From Virgibacillus proomii (GTDB lineage: Bacteria; Bacillota; Bacilli; Bacillales; Amphibacillaceae): a stretch of DNA of 64,000 bases. The translations under genes were made by a program, and so were the position numbers. The notes below the pieces were generated by a model. It made no database searches, was not told the origin of the DNA, and saw only the letters and a list, made by a program, of their open reading frames with translations. Shown here one piece after another: positions 52,882 to 62,744 of the stretch (the stretch's first letter is position 1; every line of letters starts with the position of its first letter). The DNA is taken from the NCBI RefSeq assembly GCF_900162615.1, contig NZ_FUFN01000008.1:323580-387579 (forward strand), written 5' to 3'.

Positions 52882-54620
52882 AGACGTGGTTGATCCCTTA
52901 TGTCAAATTACATTACAAAGGATTATTAATCAGTATATTATTAGGACTATTAGCTCTAGCCTCGGGAGCAGCCTTGATGTTTACATCTGGGTATCTTATT
53001 TCAAAGTCTGCTTTAAGACCGGAAAATATTCTTATGGTTTATATTCCAGTTGTGGCAGTCCGAACATTTGGTATCGCTCGAGCCGTATTACACTATCTTT
53101 CCCGGCTAACGAGTCACGATACGATTCTTCGTGTATTATCCAGTATGCGAAGTCGTCTCTATCGATTACTTGAGCCACAAGCTGCGTTTATTCAATCTCG
53201 ATTTCAAACAGGAAAAATACTTGGTGTGTTGTCTGACGATATCGATCATTTACAAGATGTATTTTTAAGAACCATCCTGCCAAGTGTTACAGCTTTAGGA
53301 ATGTATGGCGTTGCTATTCTTTGTTTAGGTTGGTTTGACTGGGTATTTGCGGCCATGATGGCAGTATATCTCTTTTTTATCGTCATTTTCATTCCAATTA
53401 TATCCCTGTGGTTTAGCCGAAAGAAGACGAAAAAAATAAAAAATGGTCGGCATGCTCAATATCAAATGCTAACAGACGGCTTACTAGGTATTAAAGATTG
53501 GATGATTGCCGGCAAACCAACAGATTTTATGAAGGATGATAATAATAAAGACCAAATGGTAGCGAATATGGAACAATCAATCAGAAATCAACGTAGCTAC
53601 CGAGATTTTATTAACCAACTGATCATTGGAGCAATGGTTATTTCCATGGTTTCCTGGTCTAGTTCCATGGTACATGAAGGAGGAATGCATGTTACGCTAA
53701 TCGCTGCTTTTGTACTTGTTACGTTATCTGTTTCCGAAGCTTTTTTGCCAGTAGCAGGTGCCGTGGAACAAATACCAGAATACCATGAATCCATTGCCAG
53801 ATTAGATAGTATTAATGAAGATGAGAAAACGGACAAAGAAGGTTTGAATCATCTATTTATTCCATCAACCGCAGAGATTAAACTAAGCAATGTTTTCTTT
53901 AAATATCCAGGCGTTGATGACTGGGTTTTAGAACAAATCTCCATGGATATACCACAAGGAAGAAGAATAGCCTTGTTAGGAAAGAGCGGCGCTGGTAAAT
54001 CGAGCATAGCTCAATTAATTTGTGGTTCTTATTCCCCAACGAAAGGAACGGTTACGATTAATGGAAGTGACGCCACTCTATTTGGAGATTCCTTATTTGA
54101 ATTTGTTTCGATTTTAAATCAACGTCCTCATCTATTTAACACAACGATTGCCAATAATCTTCGTTTAGGGAATCAACAAGCAACCGATCAGGAAATTATT
54201 GAAGTTGCAAAAAAAGTCCAGTTACATGACTATATTATGAGTTTACCTAACGGCTACAATACACAAATGGAGGAATCGGGACAAATTTTCAGCGGTGGAC
54301 AACAACAACGAATTGCTTTAGCAAGAATTTTGTTAAAAGGTTCCCCAGTAATTATTCTGGACGAACCGACTGTAGGTTTAGATCCTAAAACAGAATCGGA
54401 TCTATTAAAAACAATTTTCTCCACACTTGAAGACAAAACATTAATCTGGATCACACATCATCTAGCAGGAATAAAGCATATGGATGAAGTGATCTTTTTA
54501 GAAAATGGAAAAATTGAGCTACAAGGTTCGCATCAAGAGTTATTAAACACGTCACAACGATATCGGGATTTATATTATTTAGATGTGCCGCCATCGATAC
54601 GGAAAATGGTGCATATGTAG
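52878..54620 (+). CDS. cydD: ABC transporter for cytochrome bd assembly, second subunit
   Basis: The 580-residue half-transporter has six N-terminal membrane helices and an ATPase domain with Walker A GKSGAGKSS, signature FSGGQQQR, Walker B VIILDEPT and H-loop ITHH. It pairs with the preceding gene product. The start overlaps the cydC stop as ATGA and follows TTGGAGGG. It is the last gene of the operon, which ends in a strong terminator. Confidence 0.93.
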   Translation: MKTWLIPYVKLHYKGLLISILLGLLALASGAALMFTSGYLISKSALRPENILMVYIPVVAVRTFGIARAVLHYLSRLTSHDTILRVLSSMRSRLYRLLEPQAAFIQSRFQTGKILGVLSDDIDHLQDVFLRTILPSVTALGMYGVAILCLGWFDWVFAAMMAVYLFFIVIFIPIISLWFSRKKTKKIKNGRHAQYQMLTDGLLGIKDWMIAGKPTDFMKDDNNKDQMVANMEQSIRNQRSYRDFINQLIIGAMVISMVSWSSSMVHEGGMHVTLIAAFVLVTLSVSEAFLPVAGAVEQIPEYHESIARLDSINEDEKTDKEGLNHLFIPSTAEIKLSNVFFKYPGVDDWVLEQISMDIPQGRRIALLGKSGAGKSSIAQLICGSYSPTKGTVTINGSDATLFGDSLFEFVSILNQRPHLFNTTIANNLRLGNQQATDQEIIEVAKKVQLHDYIMSLPNGYNTQMEESGQIFSGGQQQRIALARILLKGSPVIILDEPTVGLDPKTESDLLKTIFSTLEDKTLIWITHHLAGIKHMDEVIFLENGKIELQGSHQELLNTSQRYRDLYYLDVPPSIRKMVHM

Positions 54621-54622
54621 TA

Positions 54623-54659
54623 AAAACCTTCAGTCAAGTGAAGTGACTGAGGGTTTTTA
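54623..54659 (+). terminator. Terminator of cydABCD
   Basis: AAAAACCTTCAGTCA pairs with TGACTGAGGGTTTTT and continues into TATTTG. Confidence 0.88.
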
Positions 54660-54662
54660 TTT

Positions 54663-54935
54663 GCACTATAAGAAAGTATAAAACTTTAGGCTTTATCCCG
54701 CATGTAAGGTCCCGTAAGTTTCCTACTTCAAGTCCTGAGTTCGTACAAAGGGTCTAAGGAGAAAACGGACCTAAATGCCCGATTGGTTCAAGGGCCTTTA
54801 GGTCATACCCTTGTGGTACTAACATTCCGTGTAAAAAGCATTCTACGGAATGAAGTTTCACTTTATCGTATAAGAAAAACGATTGCTTTCGCCATAAAGA
54901 CTTGGCGACAAGCCAAGTTTTTCTAATGATGAACA
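54663..54935 (-). repeat. Repeat B copy 5, interrupted by repeat A
   Basis: On the minus strand: TTAGAAAAACTTGGCTTGTC and GCCAAGTCTTTATGGCGAAA, then the A element, then GCCTAAAGTTTTATACTTTC. It has the same orientation relation and the same internal site as copies 1-3. Confidence 0.85.
54697..54861 (-). mobile_element. Repeat A copy 15 (long form)
   Basis: A complete element in minus orientation between ATAAA motifs. CCGTG hairpin allele with one mismatch (CATTCCGTAG against ACGGAATG). Confidence 0.9.
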
Positions 54936-55022
54936 GCAAGCCGCGTTAAATCTAAGTCTCATATCAGAAAAGTAATCCAAAAATTAGACAGTTTGTTATT
55001 CCATAACAAACTTTTTAATTCT

Positions 55023-55901
55023 TTACCTTTCTGGATTAGAAATCTTAATATAACTAATTTGACTTTGATTCATAAATCGTATTGGAGCAACACTTGTACC
55101 AAGACCGCTATCTATATAAAGATATTGACTATTATCAATTTTGTAAGTTCCTTTTTCAAATTTAGGAAAAAAGCCTTGATCCGGAGCTACTAATGCGCCA
55201 ATAAACGGGAGTCTAACTTGGCCGCCATGTGTATGACCACTTAAAATCAAGTCTGCCGAAACCTCGCTATCATTTTCTATTATGTCGGGTGTATGGGAAA
55301 GCAGTACCGTATATCGCTTATCATTTATCCCATTAAATGCTTCATTCACATTTTCATGATTTGTTGAAGCATCATCAATTCCAACAAGATTAAGTGTAAC
55401 CCCATCCACTGTCAGTTGGCTGTTCTTGTTATTTAAAACCGTTACCTTTCGTTCTTTAAGACCTGCTAAAAGTTCTTCCCTCTTTGGGTTATCCCATTCA
55501 TGGTTACCTGTGACAAAAAAGACATGCTTATGCATCGAGGTAATTTTATCGATAAGAGAAAACATATGCTTCAAATTATCTGTACTTCTATCTACCAAGT
55601 CACCTGTAATTACGATGATGTCCGCATTTAATTTTTCAATCGTTTTCATTAGCTTTTCATTGTTATCCCCAAATACTTTATTATGTACATCACTGATCTG
55701 TAAAATGCTGATTGCCGAACCCTCCGGTATCTTTCCGCTATGAAACTGGACTTTATTTACTTTAAACATATTTGTATCCATAAATGTTTTAATACATAGA
55801 GAAAGGATGAATAGGATAGCAAAAGTAATCATCAACTTTTTCTTTGTTATATAGCGTCTATTAGATAGTTGGTTTTCTTTCATTTGTTGTAGATTTGACA
55901 A
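55023..55901 (-). CDS. Membrane-anchored calcineurin-like metallophosphoesterase (YkuE/YaeI type)
   Basis: The 292-residue protein has one N-terminal TM helix (about 23-41) and all metallophosphatase motifs: ILQISDVHN, ITGDLVDR, VTGNHEWD, LLSHTPD and LSGHTHGGQ. Relatives hydrolyse UDP-diacylglucosamine-like lipids or phosphodiesters at the membrane; the substrate is unknown. The start is TTG 55901, eight bases after AAAGGAGGGTG. It is a single gene. Confidence 0.9.
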   Translation of the reverse strand: MSNLQQMKENQLSNRRYITKKKLMITFAILFILSLCIKTFMDTNMFKVNKVQFHSGKIPEGSAISILQISDVHNKVFGDNNEKLMKTIEKLNADIIVITGDLVDRSTDNLKHMFSLIDKITSMHKHVFFVTGNHEWDNPKREELLAGLKERKVTVLNNKNSQLTVDGVTLNLVGIDDASTNHENVNEAFNGINDKRYTVLLSHTPDIIENDSEVSADLILSGHTHGGQVRLPFIGALVAPDQGFFPKFEKGTYKIDNSQYLYIDSGLGTSVAPIRFMNQSQISYIKISNPER

Positions 55902-56083
55902 GAATGTTTCACCCTCCTTTCCGAGCTACGCTTGTCACTATCTTGAGCTATTCGCCTGCTGTTTCGTTCTATTAAAACAGAAAGGAATTTATTTCATTCA
56001 ATCATGTTCTTTAACTTCTAAAAACGTGTTAAAATCACAGCTTCTACCATCCACCCTATGCTGGAATTAACTATCTGTTACTT

Positions 56084-57532
56084 TTATTTCGTGCTTCCAT
56101 AATACAGAGATATACCATTTTTCCCTTTCCAATCAAGCAACTGTGAAACGGTGATAAATTGATAACCTGCTTGTTTTAATGTTTTTAACAGTTTTGGTAA
56201 TGCATCTGCTGTTGTGGAGTGGATATCATGCAAAAGTACAATTGCTCCAGGAGTTATTTCATTTTGTACAATTTTTTGGATAGCCGATCCATTCCTATTC
56301 TTCCAATCTAGTGAATCAACAGACCAAAGTATAATAGATTGATTGTTTTCTTTTGCATACTTTATCACATTATCATTATAAATTCCATAAGGTGGGCGGA
56401 TAAGACTCGGGCTAACACCAGTCACCTCTTTTATCTTTTCATTCGTATAATCCAGCTCCTTTTTTATGTTAACATCGCTCATTTTGGATAAATTAGGATG
56501 ACTTTTAGTATGATTTCCAATTTCATGTCCTTCTTCTACCACCTTTCTTGCAAGGTCAGGGTAATAATCTACTTGATTTCCTAACATGAAAAAGGTTGCC
56601 TTTGCATCGTATTCTTTCAAAGTTTTCAAGATTTTTGGAGTTCCTTGTGGACTTGGCCCATCATCAAATGTCAATGCAACATATTTTCCATTCGTAAGCA
56701 ATTTTCTATGCTCTTTTTGAATGATTTTTTTCTTTTCTACTTGTTGCTCTTTCGACATTCGTAAATAAGAATCCATATGATCCTGCAAAAAAACATATAA
56801 TTTTTTAATTGGAATGTTGACTTCAACCGTTTCAGCAAATCCTTCTGTTATTGCATACTTATCCCAGTATAATGTTAAACCCTTTCGATCAATAGACCAT
56901 TGCCAATCATCCGGTTCTTGCAGCGTTTCATATGTTTGCTTTTTATTCAGATATGGCTGCAATTCTTTATTCTCCTGCAATTCTTCCCAGATAATTTCTT
57001 TTATTTTGTCAAGATTTTTCTTATCAAGATGCAATACGTCATTAATGGTTAGAAATTGTTCTTTTTTTACATCAAAATTAAAAACTTTTACCATTTCCTG
57101 TTCATTTTTATCTCCATGAATAGCATATGTTCGAAAAACTAAACTATAAAAGTCATTCGTAATACGATTGGTTTCTAATTGAATGTTTAAATGAGCCACT
57201 CCTTGTGTTTTTTCATTTATGTTAATGGTTTTTAAAAATAATTCTTTTTGTCTTTTTATCCATTTATTAATAGAAGCGTTAATTTGTTTACTTTTTGTCT
57301 CTGGATTGCTAATTGAATAAGTATATGTATCTGTTTCTTTTGAAAAAGTTTTTAGCTGAATATCTGGGTATTTACTATTGCTTTCGTTCTCTTCAACTTT
57401 CTCAGCTTGTATATTATCTTTCTTATTTACTAGTTTATTAGGAGATGTTATTAATTTATTAATTCCTGAACTAAGTAGAAGAATTAATAAAACTAACAGA
57501 ATCCATCCTGGTAGCTTAATACGTTTAATCAC
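56084..57532 (-). CDS. Polysaccharide (peptidoglycan) deacetylase with N-terminal DUF4163/DUF3298-like region
   Basis: The 482-residue protein has a signal anchor (LPGWILLVLLILLLSSGI), an extracellular DUF4163/DUF3298-like domain (about 60-270) and a C-terminal NodB domain: ALTFDDGPSPQGT, HEIGNHTKSHPNLS (metal H-x3-H), RPPYGIYND and IVLLHDIHSTTADALP. The catalytic set is complete. It likely removes acetyl groups from cell wall GlcNAc and raises lysozyme resistance. GTG 57532 follows GGGAAGGAAG; the longer frame to 57616 is read-through into repeat B and has no start signal. Confidence 0.9.
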   Translation of the reverse strand: MIKRIKLPGWILLVLLILLLSSGINKLITSPNKLVNKKDNIQAEKVEENESNSKYPDIQLKTFSKETDTYTYSISNPETKSKQINASINKWIKRQKELFLKTININEKTQGVAHLNIQLETNRITNDFYSLVFRTYAIHGDKNEQEMVKVFNFDVKKEQFLTINDVLHLDKKNLDKIKEIIWEELQENKELQPYLNKKQTYETLQEPDDWQWSIDRKGLTLYWDKYAITEGFAETVEVNIPIKKLYVFLQDHMDSYLRMSKEQQVEKKKIIQKEHRKLLTNGKYVALTFDDGPSPQGTPKILKTLKEYDAKATFFMLGNQVDYYPDLARKVVEEGHEIGNHTKSHPNLSKMSDVNIKKELDYTNEKIKEVTGVSPSLIRPPYGIYNDNVIKYAKENNQSIILWSVDSLDWKNRNGSAIQKIVQNEITPGAIVLLHDIHSTTADALPKLLKTLKQAGYQFITVSQLLDWKGKNGISLYYGSTK

Positions 57533-57556
57533 TTCAATTCTTCCTTCCCATAGTAT

Positions 57557-57648
57557 TAGAAAAACTGTCGCCAAGTCTTTAGCAAAAGCTGTAGTTTTTC
57601 CTATACTATAAACCATAAAATTTTATACTTTCCTATATAATAAAAAAG
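57557..57648 (+). repeat. Repeat B copy 6, uninterrupted (empty site)
   Basis: AGAAAAACTGTCGCCAAGTC, GTTTTTCCTATACTATAAAC and AAAATTTTATACTTTCCTAT follow without a break, so no repeat A is present. A second record of the pre-insertion site. Confidence 0.82.
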
Positions 57649-57832
57649 TAGCGAACACTTTTTTATTATATACAAATACCCCTTATATTACAAATCCATT
57701 ACAAATACATTGCATTTATTTCATCAATGTTTCAAAAAATGATTAATAGAACTAGCTTTCCACTTTGCATAAATGGTCGTCTTTAAATTTTTTCTCTCGT
57801 ATATTATCAGTAATGAAGGAAGCAACGCTTTT

Positions 57833-57891
57833 AAAAAAACTGGGAACCTTATTATTACAGAAAGGGCAATCACTGTAATAACAAGGTTCCC
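57833..57891 (-). terminator. Strong hairpin terminator downstream of the SDR gene
   Basis: GGGAACCTTGTTATTACAG pairs with CTGTAATAATAAGGTTCCC on the minus strand, followed by AGTTTTTTT. It is about 330 bases past the SDR stop, so that gene would have a long 3' UTR, or a lost gene once lay between. Confidence 0.75.
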
Positions 57892-58222
57892 AACCAACTT
57901 TTAATTCTTACTTTCTATTCTCGTAGAACATTTTCAAGTTCTAAGTATACGTGCAACGAGGAAATTGTACGCTAGCCTCGTTTTCTTTATTAGCTTGTTT
58001 ATCCGTTCCTTGGAAAAAAACAATTTTCCCGCGGGAATATGGATCTCAAGGAAGCCGTGCTCATGTATTTACACTCATACACTCTAGCTACTCGAATTTT
58101 TGCCGCATCGAACTTCGATGCATAGGCTGTGTTAGTTCGGCGCCTGCAACCAAGGATGTTGCGAAATTAGCTGACCGCGATCCTTTTCCCCCTTTTGGAG
58201 CACATACTACTAGTTTTCGACC
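57892..58222. other. Spacer between SDR gene and its terminator
   Basis: No supported gene. An open frame on the plus strand (57951-58274) overlaps the SDR gene and has no start signal. Confidence 0.45.
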
Positions 58223-58873
58223 TCATAACTTTTTTAAAGCCTCTTCAATCGGTGTTGTACCTGATACGATTTGAAATTCTTTACCAATTGTCGAACTATC
58301 CTCTAAACAGCCAAAAATGACTCTAGCGACATCCTCTCGTGGAATCTCTCCTCGTTCGACTTCAGATGCAGCTTCTATACGTCCTGTTCCCGCTTCGTTC
58401 GTTAATACTCCGGGATGAACAATTGTATAGTTTAAATTTGTTCGTCTCAACCACTCATCAGCATAGTGCTTTGCTACCACATACGGGGCAAATGAGGAAG
58501 ATGCTGCCTGTATTGCTTCACGTCTTGTATCAAATGAACTAACCATTACAAAACGGTCTACACCAGCCATTTTAGCTGCTTCAATTGTTTTAACAGCACC
58601 ATCTAAATCAACCATAAGCGTCTTATCTTTTCCCGTATGTGAACCAGACCCTGCAGTAAATACAATGGCGTCAACTCCTTCTGCTGCTTTGGCAATATCC
58701 GCAATTTCTCCTTCTAAATCGACCACTGCATTCTCTGCACCTAACTTTTTAAAATAAGCTGCTTGCTCTGGTTTACGAATCATCGCTCTTGCCATATGGT
58801 TACCACTATCTTGAATCAGCTGAACGAGATGTTTTCCAATTTGTCCATTTGCTCCCACAACAAGAATTTTCAA
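58223..58873 (-). CDS. NmrA/YhfK-like NAD(P)H-binding protein (atypical SDR)
   Basis: The 216-residue protein has a Rossmann start KILVVGANGQIGKHLV (G-x-x-G-x-x-G), VFTAGSGSHTGKDKTLMVDLDGA, RFVMVSSFDTR, and YVVAKHYADEWLR in place of the classical YxxxK. Members (YhfK, YwnB) are thought to be NAD(P)H-dependent reductases or redox sensors. TTG 58873 follows AAAGGGTGG by six bases and gives a family-like MKILVVGA start; GTG 58882 would overlap the ribosome binding site. Confidence 0.87.
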   Translation of the reverse strand: MKILVVGANGQIGKHLVQLIQDSGNHMARAMIRKPEQAAYFKKLGAENAVVDLEGEIADIAKAAEGVDAIVFTAGSGSHTGKDKTLMVDLDGAVKTIEAAKMAGVDRFVMVSSFDTRREAIQAASSSFAPYVVAKHYADEWLRRTNLNYTIVHPGVLTNEAGTGRIEAASEVERGEIPREDVARVIFGCLEDSSTIGKEFQIVSGTTPIEEALKKL

Positions 58874-59361
58874 TATTTCCACCCTTTCACTTTTTTAATT
58901 TCTTAGTTACTTCCATCGTAAATAGATTGTATGCATATGTCTACTAATCTGACTACTTCAGGTTATTCAAATCAGAAGAAATTTTTCTAGCAAAATTAAA
59001 AATAGTTTGGTGAAAAAAGATGATTATTGTGGTTTCCTAGTTCAATTATTTATGGTGTATTTTTTAACAAGTTATGTATATTTTCTAATACAAGGTCGAT
59101 TAGTTGTTAAATGAAACATTCCATTTTCTTAAATTGTTTTGGGAATTAAAATGGACATGCTTGATATCTTGATTGCATTTATGCCGTTATCTTGCATAAT
59201 TGTATGATCTTTGCATATATTAGCAGCTATTAATATTCTCTAATCATTTATGTTAAATAAATGATCCTCCCATACTCTGTCTAATAACTAAAGCTCTTTT
59301 AATCATGTAAAAAAGCTACTACATTATCTTTCGCCCATTTTCAAGTTAATTGTCATTCTAA
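58874..59361. other. AT-rich intergenic stretch, nothing recognised
   Basis: No repeat of the families listed here, no open frame with a start signal and no clear terminator are seen. Confidence 0.5.
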
Positions 59362-60555
59362 TTATTCCTCTTCATCATCAGCTTTTTGAAATAAAACTTC
59401 TGGGATTAATTCAAAACCTTCAATGATTGTACTTTCTTCTACTTCAATCATAAGACTCAGTTTCCCATCAAATTGAACCTGCCGAACAAATCTTAGATCC
59501 TGTGGACTGATGGAAATATCCGCTACCTTTGTCTTTATTTTAATTGACTTGGAAGTAGGTTTTGGAACAATATTACTCGCTTTCAACTCATATTTTTCAT
59601 CATCAATCACCGTCTTAAACGCATTTTCTACCTTTTCCGTATCGACATCTTTTACTCCACTGCTTTTTAATACCTTTTCTACATCTTTGTAGTCTAATTT
59701 TGGTACTTCTTCTTCATCTTCATTTTCTTCGATAACTTGATAGATTTCATCATACACATTTGAAAGTGTCGATGTATTGATACGTTCGCCGGCTACATTT
59801 TTTACGATTTCCTCAAAAACAATTTTATCCTCTTGCGCAGTCATTATTTCTTCCGCATTCAATACTTCTTCAATAAAATGATAATTTAACTCATTTGCTT
59901 TACCTGCTGAATAAAGAACGTGATTGACATCCGCAGCATTATCTGTGAAACAAGGGAAGAGAAATCCTGATATGGGAGCTTTCAGGTTGATAATTGGATC
60001 TACAACAATATTATATTTAAACTCCTTTTCTACATAATCAAACAACAGTTCTTTTTTTGGATCTTGCGTTTTATTCATACTACATAAAATAAAAGAATGA
60101 GAATAAACCGTATCTCGCTCACTTTCTTCCGTTTCTTCATTGCGGCGTTTCATTGGTTTCATATATTCTCCTCGAATAAAAGTTACAACAATATCCATTT
60201 CGTATTGCTTATCTTTCAGCATTTTTTCTACAAGCCGAAGCATATAGCTGTTCCATTCTTCCGTATCGTTACTTAATAGACCCTGATGTAAAATGAGCTG
60301 GCTATTATCTTCTACATCCCGCCTGAATTTTAATTCAAATAATTTCTCATCCAATTGCCCAGACAGTACCTTTTTAAAGTTAGCCATAAATAGTTCTTTC
60401 TGTTCATCTTCCAGCAATTCAAATGGTGTACTTTGATAGTGATATATATCACTCGATTCTTTCATGATATACACATTAGAAATTTCGTTTATTTTTAATA
60501 AGTCATTATTTAATTTTAATTGTTTACGAATATTTGCAATGTCTTTCTTATTCAA
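59362..60555 (-). CDS. DUF4317 family protein
   Basis: The 397-residue soluble acidic protein starts MNKKDIANIRKQLKLNNDLL and has NVYIMKESSDIYHYQSTPFE, typical of DUF4317 proteins of Firmicutes, whose role is unknown. Residues about 275-330 are strongly acidic (EENEDEEEVPKLDYKDVEKV), and the end reads FQKADDEEE. TTG 60555 lies ten bases after AGGAG. No partner gene is adjacent. Confidence 0.82.
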   Translation of the reverse strand: MNKKDIANIRKQLKLNNDLLKINEISNVYIMKESSDIYHYQSTPFELLEDEQKELFMANFKKVLSGQLDEKLFELKFRRDVEDNSQLILHQGLLSNDTEEWNSYMLRLVEKMLKDKQYEMDIVVTFIRGEYMKPMKRRNEETEESERDTVYSHSFILCSMNKTQDPKKELLFDYVEKEFKYNIVVDPIINLKAPISGFLFPCFTDNAADVNHVLYSAGKANELNYHFIEEVLNAEEIMTAQEDKIVFEEIVKNVAGERINTSTLSNVYDEIYQVIEENEDEEEVPKLDYKDVEKVLKSSGVKDVDTEKVENAFKTVIDDEKYELKASNIVPKPTSKSIKIKTKVADISISPQDLRFVRQVQFDGKLSLMIEVEESTIIEGFELIPEVLFQKADDEEE

Positions 60556-60807
60556 ACTCGTTTCACTCCTATGCTAATTGTCATTGATTGCTATGAAATA
60601 TGCATCTTCCATCTTATCATAAATGCTATTTGTTATTCCTGCATATGCTATTCATTTTATCCATCACTTAACATTTCCCTTGTAACTAAAAAATCTTACA
60701 AACATTAGTTTAACAACATTTGTAAGAAATTTAGATTTAATTATTAGTGACAACGATTGCCACTTTCATATGTATATTTTTGCTGCTTTTATTCTCTTTT
60801 TCCTGTT

Positions 60808-61470
60808 TTATCTTTCACAGCATTTTTTATACTTTTTCCCATTTCCACATGGACACAGCTGATTTCTTCCTATCTTCTCAACTTTTTTCTATCAGGATGA
60901 TTGGATTTAGGTATTGGTAAGGTTGTAATTGTTTTTTCTCCTGTTCCATTAACTCCATGGATGTATGTCCTTTAAGAAACCATCCCCTCGTGTTATTGGA
61001 TCAGATAAACCAACTTGTCCATTAATTTTTCAACTATTTTCATACTATTAAGTTCTAAATATATTGATAAGTACCATATAATATCATTTGGACCTTCACC
61101 AATTTTGGTTGCATAGACCCACTCCTTCTACGATACTATCAACTCCCTTCTTATTTATTGCATAATTTTGGGTAAGAAAATTGACTAATTGCTGATAACT
61201 ATTGTTTTGTCAACAAACCCTGATTCACCAGCTATAAGTAATTGCTTTTTCAGTAAAAGGGTAAAATGCTATATTTTCTCTCATTTGATGTTCCCGTTTC
61301 ACTCTTTTGGGATCGAATACTCGTATATTGGAAAAACCATCCTCATCTATATCGATCTCCTGAGGAAAATAATTAGAATCTATAATAACTTCTACGTACT
61401 ATTGGTTACTAATTTGAAACGTTCTGTGTCCTATAAAAAACATATTCGCGGCCAGGTACTCAGGTATCTG
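60808..61470 (-). pseudogene. Decayed SEC-C domain protein gene
   Basis: The last piece encodes GRNQLCPCGNGKKYKKCCER, a perfect SEC-C zinc motif, before a stop at 60808. Upstream, other frames give IDSNYFPQEIDIDEDGFSNI and REHQMRENIAFYPLLKKQLL. Frameshifts and stops separate the pieces, so no full-length protein can be made. SEC-C motifs occur at the end of SecA and many unknown proteins; this is not SecA. Confidence 0.72.
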
Positions 61471-62006
61471 TTGTTCTAATGCAATCAGCTCAGCTTTTTT
61501 TAGAAGTAAGTCAATCCAATATGCAAGCTCTTTTTTGTTATTAATGAATACTAATTTCTCCTTATAAATAGCTATTTTATTAATAGCCTTTGACAAATTT
61601 TTCTTTTTATAATTATAATTCCACTTTACAATCTCGTAAGGCTCTTTAGATCTTCACCTTTACCTGGTACCATGTTAAGCTTCCTCTTAATAAATCTATT
61701 TATGATCCTCAATTCCCTTAATACTACGTTAGTATTTAAAATTATTATTAAATCCGCCTTCTTAAAGCTATCATCTAACCAAGAATAATAAACACCTTCA
61801 ATTATCCACTCATCTTCAGAAATAATATTTAACAATTCCATATCTCTCAACTCTTTATCTTTCTTTTTATGATAGCCATTATCCCAAAATATATTGTCTA
61901 AATCATATGTTGGGATTTTTAGTTTAGTGGATAAAATATTTGCCAAATAAGTTTTCCCACTACCTGAACCGACTATGATATGTATTTTGCTAATATTACA
62001 TTTCAA
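61471..62006 (-). pseudogene. FlaR/DNA-topology-modulation-like P-loop kinase gene, frameshifted
   Basis: TTG 62006 after TAGGAG opens a frame with a P-loop (IIVGSGSGKTYLANILS), PTYDLDNIFWDNG, DEWIIEGVYYSWLDDSFKKAD and RFIKRKLNMVPGKGEDLKSL, then stops at 61626. The family normally continues with W-N-Y-x-Y-K-K-K-N-L, and exactly this (VKWNYNYKKKNLSKAINKI, then YKEKLVFINNKKELAYWI) follows in another frame. The gene therefore carries a frameshift near 61630. Confidence 0.75.
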
Positions 62007-62145
62007 GTTATCTCCTAATTTCTTATACTAATTTTTTCATCCTCGTAAGCATTAACAACATTATTAAAAATCTCAGTAACTAATATCTCTATATCAGTAA
62101 ACCATAGAGTTCAAAACATTTACTGGAATGTCAACACTAAAGTGG

Positions 62146-62395
62146 ACAAAAATTATAAGGTCAGCTTCTTGAATTCTACAGGCGTTAAATAGCCCAATGT
62201 TCCATGAATTCGAATACTGTTGAACCAATGAACATAATCATCAAGTTCGAGAGCGAGCTGTTTAGGGGAAGAGAATGAGCTCCATTAGCGAATTCTGTTT
62301 TATATACCTTAAACATCGCTTTAGCCACGGCATTGTCATAAGGGTACCCTTTCATGCTCAACGATCTCTGAATCCCATCAGTATGCACGGGACTG
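62146..62395 (-). mobile_element. IS3-family transposase C-terminal remnant
   Basis: Reading frames give HTDGIQRSLSMKGYPYDNAV, the DDE integrase end with D-N-A, and after a frameshift ELDDYVHWFNSIRIHGTLGY then LTPVEFKKLTL, the standard IS3/IS150 OrfB tail. ACACTAAAGTGGACAAAAA at about 62131-62150 is a likely IS end. Most of the transposase is missing. It lies between the tRNA operon terminator and the decayed genes. Confidence 0.82.
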
Positions 62396-62424
62396 AATCT
62401 CGCACGTTCTACCTGAAATACAAC

Positions 62425-62470
62425 ACAAAAAACGACGTCCTAACGAATAATTTCCGCCAGAACGCCGTCA
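62425..62470 (-). terminator. Terminator of the rRNA-tRNA operon
   Basis: On the minus strand GACGGCGTTCTGGCG pairs with CGTTAGGACGTCGTT, the differences from a perfect stem all being G-U pairs, followed by TTTTTTG. It lies just past tRNA-Leu. Confidence 0.8.
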
Positions 62471-62485
62471 TATCAACGTTTAATA

Positions 62486-62569
62486 TACCGGTGGTCGGGG
62501 TCGAACCGACACTCCCGTGAAGGAACGGGATTTTGAGTCCCGCGCGTCTGCCAATTCCGCCACACCGGC
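62486..62569 (-). tRNA. tRNA-Leu (CAA)
   Basis: An 84-base class II tRNA with a variable arm; the anticodon loop reads ACTCAAAAT. No CCA end encoded. Last tRNA of the operon. Confidence 0.93.
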
Positions 62570-62578
62570 AAATCGGAT

Positions 62579-62652
<74 letters not shown>

Positions 62653-62665
62653 CTATAATTGGAAT

Positions 62666-62740
62666 TGGAGCGGAAGACGGGATTCGAACCCGCGACCCCC
62701 ACCTTGGCAAGGTGGTGTTCTACCACTGAACTACTTCCGC
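62666..62740 (-). tRNA. tRNA-Gly (GCC)
   Basis: Acceptor GCGGAAG/CTTCCGC, anticodon loop TTGCCAA, CCA encoded. Confidence 0.95.
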
Positions 62741-62744
62741 AAAA

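Noticed and set aside
51145..54620. cydC/cydD as a drug-export or bacteriocin ABC pair
   Set aside because: Overlap with cydAB and operon order match the cytochrome bd assembly transporter. No substrate gene of another type is nearby.
4626..54861. Repeat A as a simple intrinsic terminator or REP-like attenuator
   Set aside because: No T-run follows the stems, copies occur in both orientations relative to genes, and one lies inside a coding sequence.
57951..58274. 107-codon plus-strand frame
   Set aside because: Overlaps the SDR gene antisense and lacks a start signal.
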